Part shown: positions 10,941 through 19,167 of the stretch, one piece after another
Numbering within the stretch: position 1 is the first letter of the stretch
Layout of the letters: each line of letters begins with the position of its first letter
NCBI GenBank assembly: GCA_023439305.1
Contig: JAEXOO010000044.1
Span: forward strand, 1 to 64,000
Origin: Pseudomonadota bacterium
GTDB taxonomy: Bacteria > Pseudomonadota > Gammaproteobacteria > Burkholderiales > Burkholderiaceae_B
Length of the DNA: 64,000 bases
Direction of reading: 5' to 3'
Position numbers and translations under genes: made by a program
Notes under the pieces: model-generated
What the model was told of the DNA's origin: nothing
Databases searched by the model: none
The model's input: only the letters and a program-made list of their open reading frames with translations

Positions 10941-11174
10941 GCCGGTCAGGCTCCGGGCACGGCCGTCGGGGCGGGTCAGGCGGCTTGCCGCAGGCGAAGG
11001 ACCGTGCAGGGAGGCAAGCGCCTTGCTGTGTGAGTCCGGCGCTTGTGGTTCGTCCGGGGGACGAACCACCCGGACGAGTTCAAGGCGCGCCCGGAACGGT
11101 CCTTCGACCAGGGAACCGGCGCGCAGCGCCAGCAAGCTGTCAGCCCAGATGGCCGTGCCCGGAGCCTGACCGGC
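10941..11174 (+). repeat. Large palindromic repeat element, copy A (234 bp)
   Basis: The outer arms 10941-10964 and 11151-11174 are perfect 24-bp inverted repeats. A second paired segment is CGAAGGACCGT (10995-11005) with ACGGTCCTTCG (11096-11106). The centre is GTGGTTCGTCC (11045-11055), loop GGG, GGACGAACCAC (11059-11069). The interior is shared with copies B (reverse orientation) and C: CGCAGGC, GAGGCAAG, CGCTTGTGG, GAGTTCAA, GCGCAGCG occur in the same order. The outer arms are unrelated in sequence between copies. It lies between topB and the CopD-like gene, which converge. It could be a non-autonomous mobile repeat, a structured RNA or a topological element. No named family recognised. 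Confidence 0.85.
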
Positions 11175-11220
11175 GTCACCTTGACGACCTTAGCAGCACC
11201 ACAAAAGCAAGCTGTAAAGG

Positions 11221-11655
11221 CTAGAACGGAAAGTAGAACAGGGACTTGGCCAGCACCACGATCAGCAGCACATGCACAAAGACGCTGCGGTGGATCAGGC
11301 GGGAGCGGCGGCCGGTCATGGCGCCGCGGCGGCTCAAGACCATGACAGTGATGAAGTGACCAAAGACACTGAGCGCCAGGACGATCTTGGCGCCCAGCAG
11401 CCAGGCCGGTCCGCCGCCGACCTCGAACAAGGCGCGATGCTGCCAGGCCAGGCCCAGCCCGGCGCCGTACAGCACCAGCAGCACCCACGGCATGATGCGG
11501 CGCGCGCGCCGGCCCAGCTCCTGCTCGACCGCACGCATGGCCTCTTTGGGAACGCGGCGGCCGATGGGCGAGAGCATCAGCACCTCGAAGAAAACCGTGC
11601 CGATGAAGAACAGGGCGGCCAGCAGATGCGCCAGGAGCAGGGCCAGATAAGTCAT
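11221..11655 (-). CDS. CopD-like four-helix membrane protein
   Basis: 144-residue inner-membrane protein with about four hydrophobic helices (MTYLALLLAHLLAALFFIG at the N-terminus; WLLGAKIVLALSVFGHF in the middle). It has conserved histidines at helix positions (AHLLAA, GHFIT, HRSVFVHV). It resembles small CopD/DUF2269-type proteins often annotated as copper-resistance family members. A metal or haem role is inference only. It starts 30 bp after the TRAP dctM stop and may be cotranscribed with it. No Shine-Dalgarno is obvious. Its 3' end faces element A, 47 bp away. Confidence 0.65.
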   Translation of the reverse strand: MTYLALLLAHLLAALFFIGTVFFEVLMLSPIGRRVPKEAMRAVEQELGRRARRIMPWVLLVLYGAGLGLAWQHRALFEVGGGPAWLLGAKIVLALSVFGHFITVMVLSRRGAMTGRRSRLIHRSVFVHVLLIVVLAKSLFYFPF

Positions 11656-11685
11656 GGAGGAATCATCAACGAAACAAACGATGAA

Positions 11686-12963
11686 TCAACGATACACCAG
11701 GTCCCGCGCCCACAGGCTGACTTCCGGCACATAGCTGATCACCATCAAACAAGCCACGACCACCAGCACAAAAGGCACCAGCGGGCGAACCAGTTTTTCC
11801 AAGGAAATGCCCGCCACCGCGCAGGCGGCGAACAGGTTGACGCCAAAGGGCGGGGTGACCATGCCCAAAGCCAGATTGACCACCATGATGACGCCGAAAT
11901 GAGCCGGGTCGATGCCGAAATGCATGGCCACCGGCAACAGCAAGGGAGCCAGCACCACGATAGACGCCGAGGTCTCCACGAACATGCCGACAATAAACAA
12001 GGCAGCGTTCACACCCAGCAAAAACAGGATCGGACTGGTGAAGATGTCGCCCAGCCAGGCGCCCAGCGCGGCGGGAATGCCGGCACGGTTGAGCAGAAAG
12101 CCGAACACGCCCGCATTGGCGATGATGAACATAATCACCGCCGTGGACACGACGGAACGATGCAGTACCTTGGACAGGTCGCGCAGAGACAGCGTGCGAT
12201 AGATGAACAGACCCACCACCAGGGCATACATGACCGCCACCGCCGACGCTTCCGTGGGCGTGAAGATGCCACCATAAATGCCGCCCAGAATGATGACGGG
12301 CATCAGCAGGGCCAGCCAGGACTGGCGCAGCGCCGGCCACAGGCCCAGACGGCCCTGGCCGTCCTGCAGGCCCAGGCCGTGACGGCGGGCATACAGCCAG
12401 ACATACAGCATCAGGGCGCCGCCGATCAGCAGGCCCGGACCCAGGCCGGCCACGAACAGTTCGCCCACCGAGGTATCCGTGGACACGGCAAACAGAATCA
12501 TGGGGATGGAAGGCGGAATGATCACGCCCAGCTCCGCCGCCGAGGCCTGCAGCGACGCCGCGAAGGGGCGCGGATAGCCGTGGCGCACCATGGCCGGAAT
12601 CAGGATGGCGCCCACGGCGAAGGTCGTGGCCACGCTGGAGCCGGCGACGGCTGCGAAGATCATGCAGGTCAGCACACAGCTGCAGGCCAGCCCGCCCTGC
12701 ACGCCGCCCACCACGCTCTTGGCGAACTCCACCATGCGCGCCGAAATGCCGCCGGCCTCCATCAGGTTGCCGGCCAGGATGAAAAACGGCACTGCCACCA
12801 AGGGATACTTGTCCAGTGCGGCATACAGTTGCTGGGCGATGACCAGAAAGGTCATGCGGCCTTCCCAGGCGACCCCCGCCATATTGGCCAGGCCCACCGC
12901 GATGGCCACCGGCACAGTCAGCACAAAGAACAGCAGCATGGACAGGAGCATGATCTGAGGCAT
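11686..12963 (-). CDS. TRAP transporter large permease (DctM family), system 1
   Basis: Inner-membrane permease of 425 residues that carries the substrate in exchange for sodium ions in TRAP transport. The pattern of about twelve hydrophobic segments and motifs such as PFFILAGNLMEAGG, PPSIPMILFA and GIYGGIFTPTEA are characteristic of DctM. It is the third gene of a dctP-dctQ-dctM run on the minus strand, with 20 bp to the dctQ stop. The substrate is unknown but should be a carboxylate-type acid, as for the family. Confidence 0.92.
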   Translation of the reverse strand: MPQIMLLSMLLFFVLTVPVAIAVGLANMAGVAWEGRMTFLVIAQQLYAALDKYPLVAVPFFILAGNLMEAGGISARMVEFAKSVVGGVQGGLACSCVLTCMIFAAVAGSSVATTFAVGAILIPAMVRHGYPRPFAASLQASAAELGVIIPPSIPMILFAVSTDTSVGELFVAGLGPGLLIGGALMLYVWLYARRHGLGLQDGQGRLGLWPALRQSWLALLMPVIILGGIYGGIFTPTEASAVAVMYALVVGLFIYRTLSLRDLSKVLHRSVVSTAVIMFIIANAGVFGFLLNRAGIPAALGAWLGDIFTSPILFLLGVNAALFIVGMFVETSASIVVLAPLLLPVAMHFGIDPAHFGVIMVVNLALGMVTPPFGVNLFAACAVAGISLEKLVRPLVPFVLVVVACLMVISYVPEVSLWARDLVYR

Positions 12964-12983
12964 GGCGGCGTCTCCGGTTCAGG

Positions 12984-13481
12984 CTAGAGTTGGGTGTCGT
13001 CCACGACGACAGGCGCAGGGTTCTCGATCCAGCGCGCCAGCAGGCCCAGCATGGCCAGGACGGCGCCGATCGGTATGGCGACATACACCCAGGAAATGGA
13101 CCATTCCAGACTGGGCATGGTCTGGAAACGCACTCGCCAGGTCATCTGCCCGCCCACCCAGGCCAACAAAGCGAAAAAGGCCAGACAGATCAGCAGCACC
13201 ATACCGTCCAGCCAGCGCTGGGCGCGCGCGCCCAGCCACAGGCGGGCTACGTCCACGCTGAGCATGGCGCCCTGGCGCAGGGCCAGGCACAGGCCCAGCA
13301 TGACGGTCCAGATCAGGGCGGCCCGCGACCAGGCTTCGCTCCAGTCGGCAGGCGACTGGAGCACGAAACGGGCAATGACCTGGTAGAAAGCCGCCAGCAC
13401 GGCCGACAACAGCAAGGCCTGGGTCAGCCAGGAGACGCCCCGGAACAGCCCCCGGTCCAGAACGGACAGCACGGCTTTCAT
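12984..13481 (-). CDS. TRAP transporter small permease (DctQ family), system 1
   Basis: 165-residue inner-membrane protein with four helices. It forms a complex with the DctM permease downstream. The hydrophobic pattern and the segment VIARFVLQSPADWSEAWSRA, a DctQ hallmark with conserved W/E residues, support the call. It starts 12 bp after the dctP stop and belongs to the operon 14471 to 11686. Confidence 0.88.
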   Translation of the reverse strand: MKAVLSVLDRGLFRGVSWLTQALLLSAVLAAFYQVIARFVLQSPADWSEAWSRAALIWTVMLGLCLALRQGAMLSVDVARLWLGARAQRWLDGMVLLICLAFFALLAWVGGQMTWRVRFQTMPSLEWSISWVYVAIPIGAVLAMLGLLARWIENPAPVVVDDTQL

Positions 13482-13493
13482 GATGCGCGCCGC

Positions 13494-14471
13494 TTACTGC
13501 GTCTGACGTATGGCCTCGACCAGCTCCTGGCCGAACTGCTTGTAGTACTGCGGGTAGACCGGTTCCACCGCCTTGGCAAAGGCCGCGTGGTCCACGGTGT
13601 TGACCTGCATGCCTTCGGCCTTGACGGCATCCACGCCGGATTTTTCGATATCGTCCACATAGACGCGCATGGCCTGAGCCGCCGCCAGCCCCGCATCCTT
13701 GAACTGCTGCTTGTCGGCATCCGACAAGCTGTCATATGCGGCGGGAGACATCAGCACCAGAGCCGGGCCGTAGACGTGTGCCGTCAACGACAGATACTTC
13801 TGCAACTGCGGCAACTTGGCCGACACGATGACCGACAAGGGGTTTTCCTGTCCGTCTATGGTGCCCTGCTGCAAGGCGGTGGCCACTTCCGGCCAGGCCA
13901 TGGGCGTAGCCAGGATGCCCATCTGGCGGAAAGCAGCGATGTGGATGGGGTTTTCCGTGGTGCGGATCTTCAAACCCTTGGCATCCTCTGGCGTGACGAC
14001 CGGGCGCACATTGTTGGTCAGATGCCGGAAGCCCTGTTCACCCCAGGCCAGGGCCACGATGCCGCGCTTGGGAAATTCGGCCAGCATGTCCTGGCCTATC
14101 TTGCCGTCCAGCACATGGCGGGCATGGTTCAGGTCGCGGAACAGAAAGGGGATATCGAACACGCCCGTCTTGGGCACGAAATTCAGGGTGGCTCCCGTGG
14201 AGACGATGGCCAGGTCTATGGTGCCCAGCTGCAGGCCTTCGATGACCTCGCGTTCACCGCCCAGAGCGCTGTTGGGAAAGGCTTCGATCTTGTACTGTCC
14301 GCCTTTTTCCAACGATTCCGCCAGCGCCTTGGCGCCTGCGCCATAGTGCGAGCTGGTGGACAGGGCGTAGGCCAGTTTCAGCGGGGTTTGCGCCCCCGCG
14401 GTCGACGCCATGGTCAGGCCCAAGGTCAGGGCTGCGGCCAACAGGCCGTTCTTCATCCGTTTGCACAGCAT
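13494..14471 (-). CDS. TRAP transporter periplasmic substrate-binding protein (DctP family), system 1
   Basis: Secreted solute-binding protein of 325 residues. The N-terminal signal peptide ends near TAGAQT. The start at 14471 is supported by AGGAGG 8 nt upstream. DctP hallmarks include LPFLFRD-like DIPFLFRDLNHA, GLKIRTTENPIH (the conserved arginine that pairs with the substrate carboxylate) and TIDGQENPLS. It is first in the operon, with dctQ and dctM behind it. The ligand is not predictable from sequence; it is probably an organic acid. Confidence 0.9.
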   Translation of the reverse strand: MLCKRMKNGLLAAALTLGLTMASTAGAQTPLKLAYALSTSSHYGAGAKALAESLEKGGQYKIEAFPNSALGGEREVIEGLQLGTIDLAIVSTGATLNFVPKTGVFDIPFLFRDLNHARHVLDGKIGQDMLAEFPKRGIVALAWGEQGFRHLTNNVRPVVTPEDAKGLKIRTTENPIHIAAFRQMGILATPMAWPEVATALQQGTIDGQENPLSVIVSAKLPQLQKYLSLTAHVYGPALVLMSPAAYDSLSDADKQQFKDAGLAAAQAMRVYVDDIEKSGVDAVKAEGMQVNTVDHAAFAKAVEPVYPQYYKQFGQELVEAIRQTQ

Positions 14472-14568
14472 GACTTCCCCTCCTGTCTGTATGGATCAGA
14501 CGTGTTTACCTTATAGACCGGGCAGGGCGACATAGGGGTTTTCCGCCTGTCGCCCATTCCAGCGTGCG

Positions 14569-16305
14569 CTACTCCTCTACATACCAGTTGTCTTCGGACA
14601 GCATCACCTGCTGGTGCCCGTAGCCAGCCGGCATCATGGGAAAACAGTTCTCCAGGGCCAGCACTTCCACATTCAGGAAGAACGGGCCGTCGTGCGCCAG
14701 GCAACGCTCCAGCGCCGCGTCCAGCTGATCCGGGTGTTCGACGCGCTCGGCCTGCCAGCCAAAGGATTGCGCCAGCGCGACGAAATCAGGCAGGGCCTCG
14801 TTGTAGCTGTGGCTGTAGCGTCCGTCGTGGATCAACTCCTGCCATTGGCGCACCATGCCCATGTGGCGGTTGTTGCACAGGATAAGCTTGACCGGGGCGC
14901 GATGCTGCACCGCCGTCGCCAGTTCCTGGATGTTCATCAGCACCGAGGCATCGCCGCTGACACACACCACCAGCTTGTCGGGGTGGCCGATCTGCGCGCC
15001 CAGAGCGGCCGGCAGGCCGTAACCCATGGTGCCGGCGCCGCCCGAGGTCAGCCAGCGACGCGGTCGGTTGAAATGGATGTACTGCGCCGCCCACATCTGG
15101 TGCTGGCCCACATCGGTGGACACGATGGCGTCGCGCCCATCCAACTGGGCATCCAGGCGCTGCAGCAAGTGCTGCGGCACAATGGCATCGGCCTGCGGCG
15201 TGACTTTCAGGCATTCCTGGGCACGCCACACGCCAATACGCTGCCACCAGTCGTCCAGCCGACCGGCGGGCAACTCGTGCGTGGACAGCTCTTTGCGCAG
15301 GGCACGCAGCAGGGGGTAGCAATCGCCCACCAGCGCCACGTCGGCGCGCACCACCTTGTCGATGGAGCCCGGATCGATGTCGATATGGATCTTACTGGCA
15401 TGCGGGCAGAAATCCGACAGACGACCGGTAATGCGGTCGTCAAAGCGCGCGCCTACGCAAATGATCAGGTCTGCATGGTGCATGGCCAGATTGGCCTCCA
15501 GCGTACCGTGCATGCCCAGCATGCCCACGAACTGGCCATCCTTGGCCGGATAGGCGCCCAGGCCCATCAGCGTCAGGGTGCAGGGCGCGCCGGTTTCCTG
15601 CACCAGGCTGGTGAAGGCATGGCAGGCGTCGGCTCCGGAGTTGATCAGGCCGCCGCCGCCATAGAACACCGGACGGCGGGCGTGGGCGATCAGGGATGCA
15701 GCGCGCTTGATGGCGGCTTCCTGCACAGGCGCGGCTTGGGCGACGGGGGGCTCGGGTTCGTCCGGCTCGACGCTGACCGCGGGGGCTGTAGCAATTTGAA
15801 TGTCCTTGGGGAAGTCCAGCAGCACCGGACCGGGACGGCCTTGCTCGCACAGGCGCAGCGCCTTGGCCGCCAACGCCGCCACGTCTTCGACGCGGCGCAC
15901 TTGCGCATTCCACTTGGTGACCGGGCGCGAAATGCCGATGGCGTCGCACTCCTGGAAGGCCGACGTGCCGATGGCCGTCGTCGCCACCTGGCCGCTGATG
16001 CACAGCACGGGGATGGAGTCGCACAAGGCATCCAGCAAGCCGGACGTCGTATTGGCCATGCCGGGGCCGGAGGTCACCAGGACCACGCCGGTCTTGCCGG
16101 TGCTGCGGGCATAGCCTTCGGCGGCGTGCACGGCGGCCTGCTCGTGGCGCACCAGAATGTGGCGGATGCGCGGCTCGGCGTACAAGGCATCGTACAGCGG
16201 TAACACCGCTCCGCCAGGATAGCCAAAAATGGTATCCACGCCATGGGCGATCAAGGTTTCGAGCAAGAGTTGCGCGCCAGTGCGAGCAGTCGATTCAACA
16301 GACAT
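14569..16305 (-). CDS. ilvB: Acetolactate synthase, large (catalytic) subunit
   Basis: ThDP-dependent enzyme of 578 residues that condenses two pyruvates (or pyruvate and 2-oxobutyrate) in branched-chain amino-acid synthesis. Visible are the ThDP catalytic glutamate in LVRHEQAAVHAAEGYAR and the cofactor motif GDASVLMN...NN near residue 450. The GTG/ATG choices upstream of MSVESTARTG lack family similarity, so the ATG at 16305 is used. No small regulatory subunit gene (ilvH/ilvN) is adjacent, unlike a standard ilvIH pair. It may be an extra isozyme or use a distant small subunit. It is divergent from the SET-domain gene, with 75 bp between starts. Confidence 0.85.
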   Translation of the reverse strand: MSVESTARTGAQLLLETLIAHGVDTIFGYPGGAVLPLYDALYAEPRIRHILVRHEQAAVHAAEGYARSTGKTGVVLVTSGPGMANTTSGLLDALCDSIPVLCISGQVATTAIGTSAFQECDAIGISRPVTKWNAQVRRVEDVAALAAKALRLCEQGRPGPVLLDFPKDIQIATAPAVSVEPDEPEPPVAQAAPVQEAAIKRAASLIAHARRPVFYGGGGLINSGADACHAFTSLVQETGAPCTLTLMGLGAYPAKDGQFVGMLGMHGTLEANLAMHHADLIICVGARFDDRITGRLSDFCPHASKIHIDIDPGSIDKVVRADVALVGDCYPLLRALRKELSTHELPAGRLDDWWQRIGVWRAQECLKVTPQADAIVPQHLLQRLDAQLDGRDAIVSTDVGQHQMWAAQYIHFNRPRRWLTSGGAGTMGYGLPAALGAQIGHPDKLVVCVSGDASVLMNIQELATAVQHRAPVKLILCNNRHMGMVRQWQELIHDGRYSHSYNEALPDFVALAQSFGWQAERVEHPDQLDAALERCLAHDGPFFLNVEVLALENCFPMMPAGYGHQQVMLSEDNWYVEE

Positions 16306-16380
16306 GGTTACGTAGCCCTGCTTGTTTTGTAAGATAGAGATCGCCTTCCAGTTTATTCCTTTTTTACAGGCACTTCCCTC

Positions 16381-17109
16381 ATGGTCGCTCAACGCCAACC
16401 CTGGCACATTGTCAAACCTTCGCAATTGCATGGCAACGGCGTGTTCGCCAATCGGGACATCCCCGCCGGCACCCGCATCCTGCAGTATGCCGGCAAGCGG
16501 CTGACGCCCGAACAGGCCGATGCCATGTTCCCCGTAAATCCGGACGATCCTTTCCACACCTTCTTCTTCGCGCTGAGCAACGGCAAGATCGTGGATGGCG
16601 GGCAGGGCGGCAATGACTCGCGCTGGATCAATCATTCCTGCGCGCCCAACTGCGAAGGCCACGAGAACAGCGACGGCTCACGCGTCTTCATCGTCGCCAT
16701 GCGCGACATCGCCGCCGGAGAAGAGCTCCTGTACGACTACTCGCTGGTCATCGACGACGAGATCACCGACGAACTGAAACAAAACTACCGCTGCCTGTGC
16801 GGCGCCGCCCAGTGCCGCGGCACCATGATCGCCCCATTGCCCGAAGACGAGCGCCGCCAGGCCGCCGCCGACGAGCTGCGCGAAGCCGCTGCCGAACTGG
16901 AAGCCGAAATGGAGCAGGCCCGCAACGCGCCGCTGAAAGACGCCCCAGCCCCGGAAGCCACGGCGCACGACGGCGAAGACAAGGACGCAAAAAAAGGCAA
17001 AAAAGACAAAAAGCCCAAAAAGAAGAAAGACAAGAAAAAGGACGGCAAAAAAGACAAGAAAGCTGAAAAAAAGGATAAGAAGGACAAGAAAGATAACAAG
17101 AAGAAATAG
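16381..17109 (+). CDS. SET-domain protein methyltransferase with lysine-rich tail
   Basis: 242 residues. The first ~150 form a SET domain: HGNGVFANRDIPAG at residues ~19-32, the catalytic/cofactor motif NHSCAPNC at about residue 84, EELLYDYS, and a post-SET-like YRCLCGAAQCRG. This fold transfers methyl groups from S-adenosylmethionine to protein lysines. A short Ala/Glu-rich linker follows. The last ~50 residues are almost only Lys, Asp and Glu in repeated KKDKK units, a likely nucleic-acid-binding or self-modification tail. Bacterial SET proteins are known but sparse; the target here is unknown. A terminator follows at once, so it appears monocistronic. Confidence 0.85.
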   Translation: MVAQRQPWHIVKPSQLHGNGVFANRDIPAGTRILQYAGKRLTPEQADAMFPVNPDDPFHTFFFALSNGKIVDGGQGGNDSRWINHSCAPNCEGHENSDGSRVFIVAMRDIAAGEELLYDYSLVIDDEITDELKQNYRCLCGAAQCRGTMIAPLPEDERRQAAADELREAAAELEAEMEQARNAPLKDAPAPEATAHDGEDKDAKKGKKDKKPKKKKDKKKDGKKDKKAEKKDKKDKKDNKKK

Positions 17110-17136
17110 GGCGCCCGCCGGGTCCGCCCGGCCTGG

Positions 17137-17163
17137 ACCCCGCCTCGTGGCGGGGTTTTTTTT
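17137..17163 (+). terminator. Rho-independent terminator of the SET-domain gene
   Basis: ACCCCGCC (17137-17144), loop TCGT, GGCGGGGT (17149-17156), then an eight-T run. Confidence 0.9.
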
Positions 17164-17307
17164 GGCTGCTCGATAAGCGCGCCGTCCTTTGCAAGGGTCC
17201 GACCCAACACGATCCGCAGAGACGTCCACCCGGGGAAATCACTCACTGCCAGCGCGCTCCATGCCCGCTAGCATGTAGCTTTGTCGCAAGAATCGGCCTC
17301 CATACCC

Positions 17308-17829
17308 ATGGAATCACGTTCCCAAGATCTGCCGGACGAATCTCTGGTCACCCCTCCAGAACCCCGAACCCGCATCCCTCTGCAGCTCGAAGACTGGGCG
17401 TCGGTCCTGATCATGGGCGCACTGGCCCTGATCACCTTCGCCAACGTCATCGTCCGCTACCTGACCGACACCTCCTTTGCCTGGACCGAAGAAATTTCCA
17501 TCTTCCTGCTGGTCGTGCTGACGATGAACGCTGGCGCCAGCGCTTTTGTACGCCATCTGCATATCCGCATTGAAGTGCTGGCCGACTCGGGCGCGGAGCG
17601 CCGCCGCCGGCGCATGGCCCTGTTCGCCATCGGAGTGACACTGCTGTTTTTCGTGGGCATGGCAGTGCTGTCGGGCCGTATGGCGCTGGACGAGCTGGAG
17701 TGGGGCGACACCTCGCCCTCCATCGGCGTGCCTACCTGGTGGTATTCCATGTGGCTGCCGATTCTGTCCGTGACCCTGAGCCTGCGCCTGCTGGGCATGT
17801 GGGTACGCCGCTGGCGGGGGCAGCCATGA
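17308..17829 (+). CDS. TRAP transporter small permease (DctQ family), system 2
   Basis: About 173 residues with four membrane helices. The segment VIVRYLTDTSFAWTEEISIFLLV is the DctQ hallmark (Arg-Tyr ... Trp-x-Glu-Glu). The start is uncertain: the ATG at 17308 or a TTG at 17281, neither with a clear ribosome-binding site. Its stop overlaps the dctM start (ATGA), giving translational coupling. Operon order dctQ-dctM-dctP on the plus strand differs from system 1. Confidence 0.87.
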   Translation: MESRSQDLPDESLVTPPEPRTRIPLQLEDWASVLIMGALALITFANVIVRYLTDTSFAWTEEISIFLLVVLTMNAGASAFVRHLHIRIEVLADSGAERRRRRMALFAIGVTLLFFVGMAVLSGRMALDELEWGDTSPSIGVPTWWYSMWLPILSVTLSLRLLGMWVRRWRGQP

Positions 17830-19127
17830 TCGCCAGCGCCCTGTTTCTGATCTTCATCGCCCTGATGATCGTGGGCGTGCCCGTGGGGGTGGCCTTGGGA
17901 GTGGGCGGTGCCTTCGCCATCCTGATGTCCAACCTGGATACGCACTGGTTCGGCCTGATGGCCGTGCCCCAGAGCTTCTACGCCGGCCTGGCCAAATATC
18001 CGCTGCTGGCCATTCCCATGTTCGTGCTGGTGGGCTCCATCTTCGACCGCTCCGGCGTGGCCAGCCGCCTGGTCAATTTTGCAATCTCCATCGTCGGCCG
18101 CGGACCGGGCATGCTGCCGCTGGTAGCCATTGCCGTGGCCATGTTCCTGGGCGGAATTTCCGGCTCGGGTCCGGCCTGTGCGGCCGCCGTAGGGGCGGTG
18201 ATGATAGGCGCCATGAAGCGCGCGGGCTATCCCAGCCCTTTCTCGGCCAGCATCGTGGCCGCCGGCGCAGCCACCGACATCCTGATCCCGCCCTCGATCG
18301 CCTTCATCATCTATTCGGTCTTGGTGCCAGAGGCCTCGGTGCCGGCGCTGTTCGCCGCCGGCATGTTCCCCGGTATCCTGGCCGGCATAGGCCTGATTAT
18401 TCCCGCCGTCTGGCTGTCGCGCCGCTACAAGCTGGGCACGGCAGAATCGCAATTGCCGCGCCCGCCGTTCTGGCGCAGCCTGCGTGAAGCTTCCTGGGGC
18501 TTGATTGCGCCGGTCATTATCCTGGGCGGCATGCGCATGGGCCTGTTCACGCCCACCGAGGCCGCCGTGGTGGCCGTGTTCTACGGCCTGTTCGTGGGCA
18601 TGGTCGTGCATCGCACCATCCAAGTGCGCGATCTGTTCCTGATCCTGCGCGAAGCGGCGGAACTGTCGGCCGTAATCATGATGGTGGTCGCCCTGGCCGG
18701 CATTTTTGCCTGGGCCCTGTCTACCCTGAGCATCGTCGATCCGCTGACCAACGCCATCATCCACTCGGGCCTGGGCGAATACGGCATCCTGGCGCTGATG
18801 ATCGTGCTGCTGATTGTGCTGGGCATGTTCCTGGACGGCATTTCCATCTTCCTGATCTTCGTGCCGCTGTTCATGCCCATCGTGCACAGCTTCGGCTGGC
18901 ACCCGGTCTGGTTCGGCGTGCTGCTGACTCTGAATGTGGCGCTGGGCCAGTTCACCCCGCCGGTGGCCGTGAACCTGATGGTGTCCTGCCGCATCGCCGG
19001 CGTGCCCATGGAAAGCACGCTGCGCTGGGTAGGCTGGCTCTTGCTGGGCATGGCCAGCACCATGCTGCTGGTGATCGCCCAGCCCGAGATCGCCCTGTGG
19101 CTGCCGCGCTATCTGGGCTTCAACTAG
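17826..19127 (+). CDS. TRAP transporter large permease (DctM family), system 2
   Basis: 433-residue polytopic permease from the ATG at 17826, which overlaps the dctQ stop by four bases. An upstream extension of the frame is only out-of-frame dctQ sequence. Hallmarks are AIPMFVLVGSIFDRSGV, ILIPPSIAFIIYS, GGMRMGLFTPTEAAVVA and QFTPPVAVNLM. It forms the sodium-driven carrier with its DctQ. Substrate unknown. Confidence 0.92.
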   Translation: MIASALFLIFIALMIVGVPVGVALGVGGAFAILMSNLDTHWFGLMAVPQSFYAGLAKYPLLAIPMFVLVGSIFDRSGVASRLVNFAISIVGRGPGMLPLVAIAVAMFLGGISGSGPACAAAVGAVMIGAMKRAGYPSPFSASIVAAGAATDILIPPSIAFIIYSVLVPEASVPALFAAGMFPGILAGIGLIIPAVWLSRRYKLGTAESQLPRPPFWRSLREASWGLIAPVIILGGMRMGLFTPTEAAVVAVFYGLFVGMVVHRTIQVRDLFLILREAAELSAVIMMVVALAGIFAWALSTLSIVDPLTNAIIHSGLGEYGILALMIVLLIVLGMFLDGISIFLIFVPLFMPIVHSFGWHPVWFGVLLTLNVALGQFTPPVAVNLMVSCRIAGVPMESTLRWVGWLLLGMASTMLLVIAQPEIALWLPRYLGFN

Positions 19128-19167
19128 AACAACTCATCACTGCTGACCAAAAAGGGAGACACGACCC

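Noticed and set aside
10921..11169. Small open frames within the palindromic elements (also in copies B and C) that look alike between copies
   Set aside because: The likeness comes from the conserved repeat DNA read in several frames and both strands; no start signals and Arg/Ala/Ser-rich products.
11272..12987. Long open frame (571 codons) on the plus strand opposite the TRAP dctM gene, rich in His, Gln, Asp
   Set aside because: Composition is the typical antisense shadow of a GC-rich membrane-protein gene; no family motifs, and the minus-strand dctM is certain.
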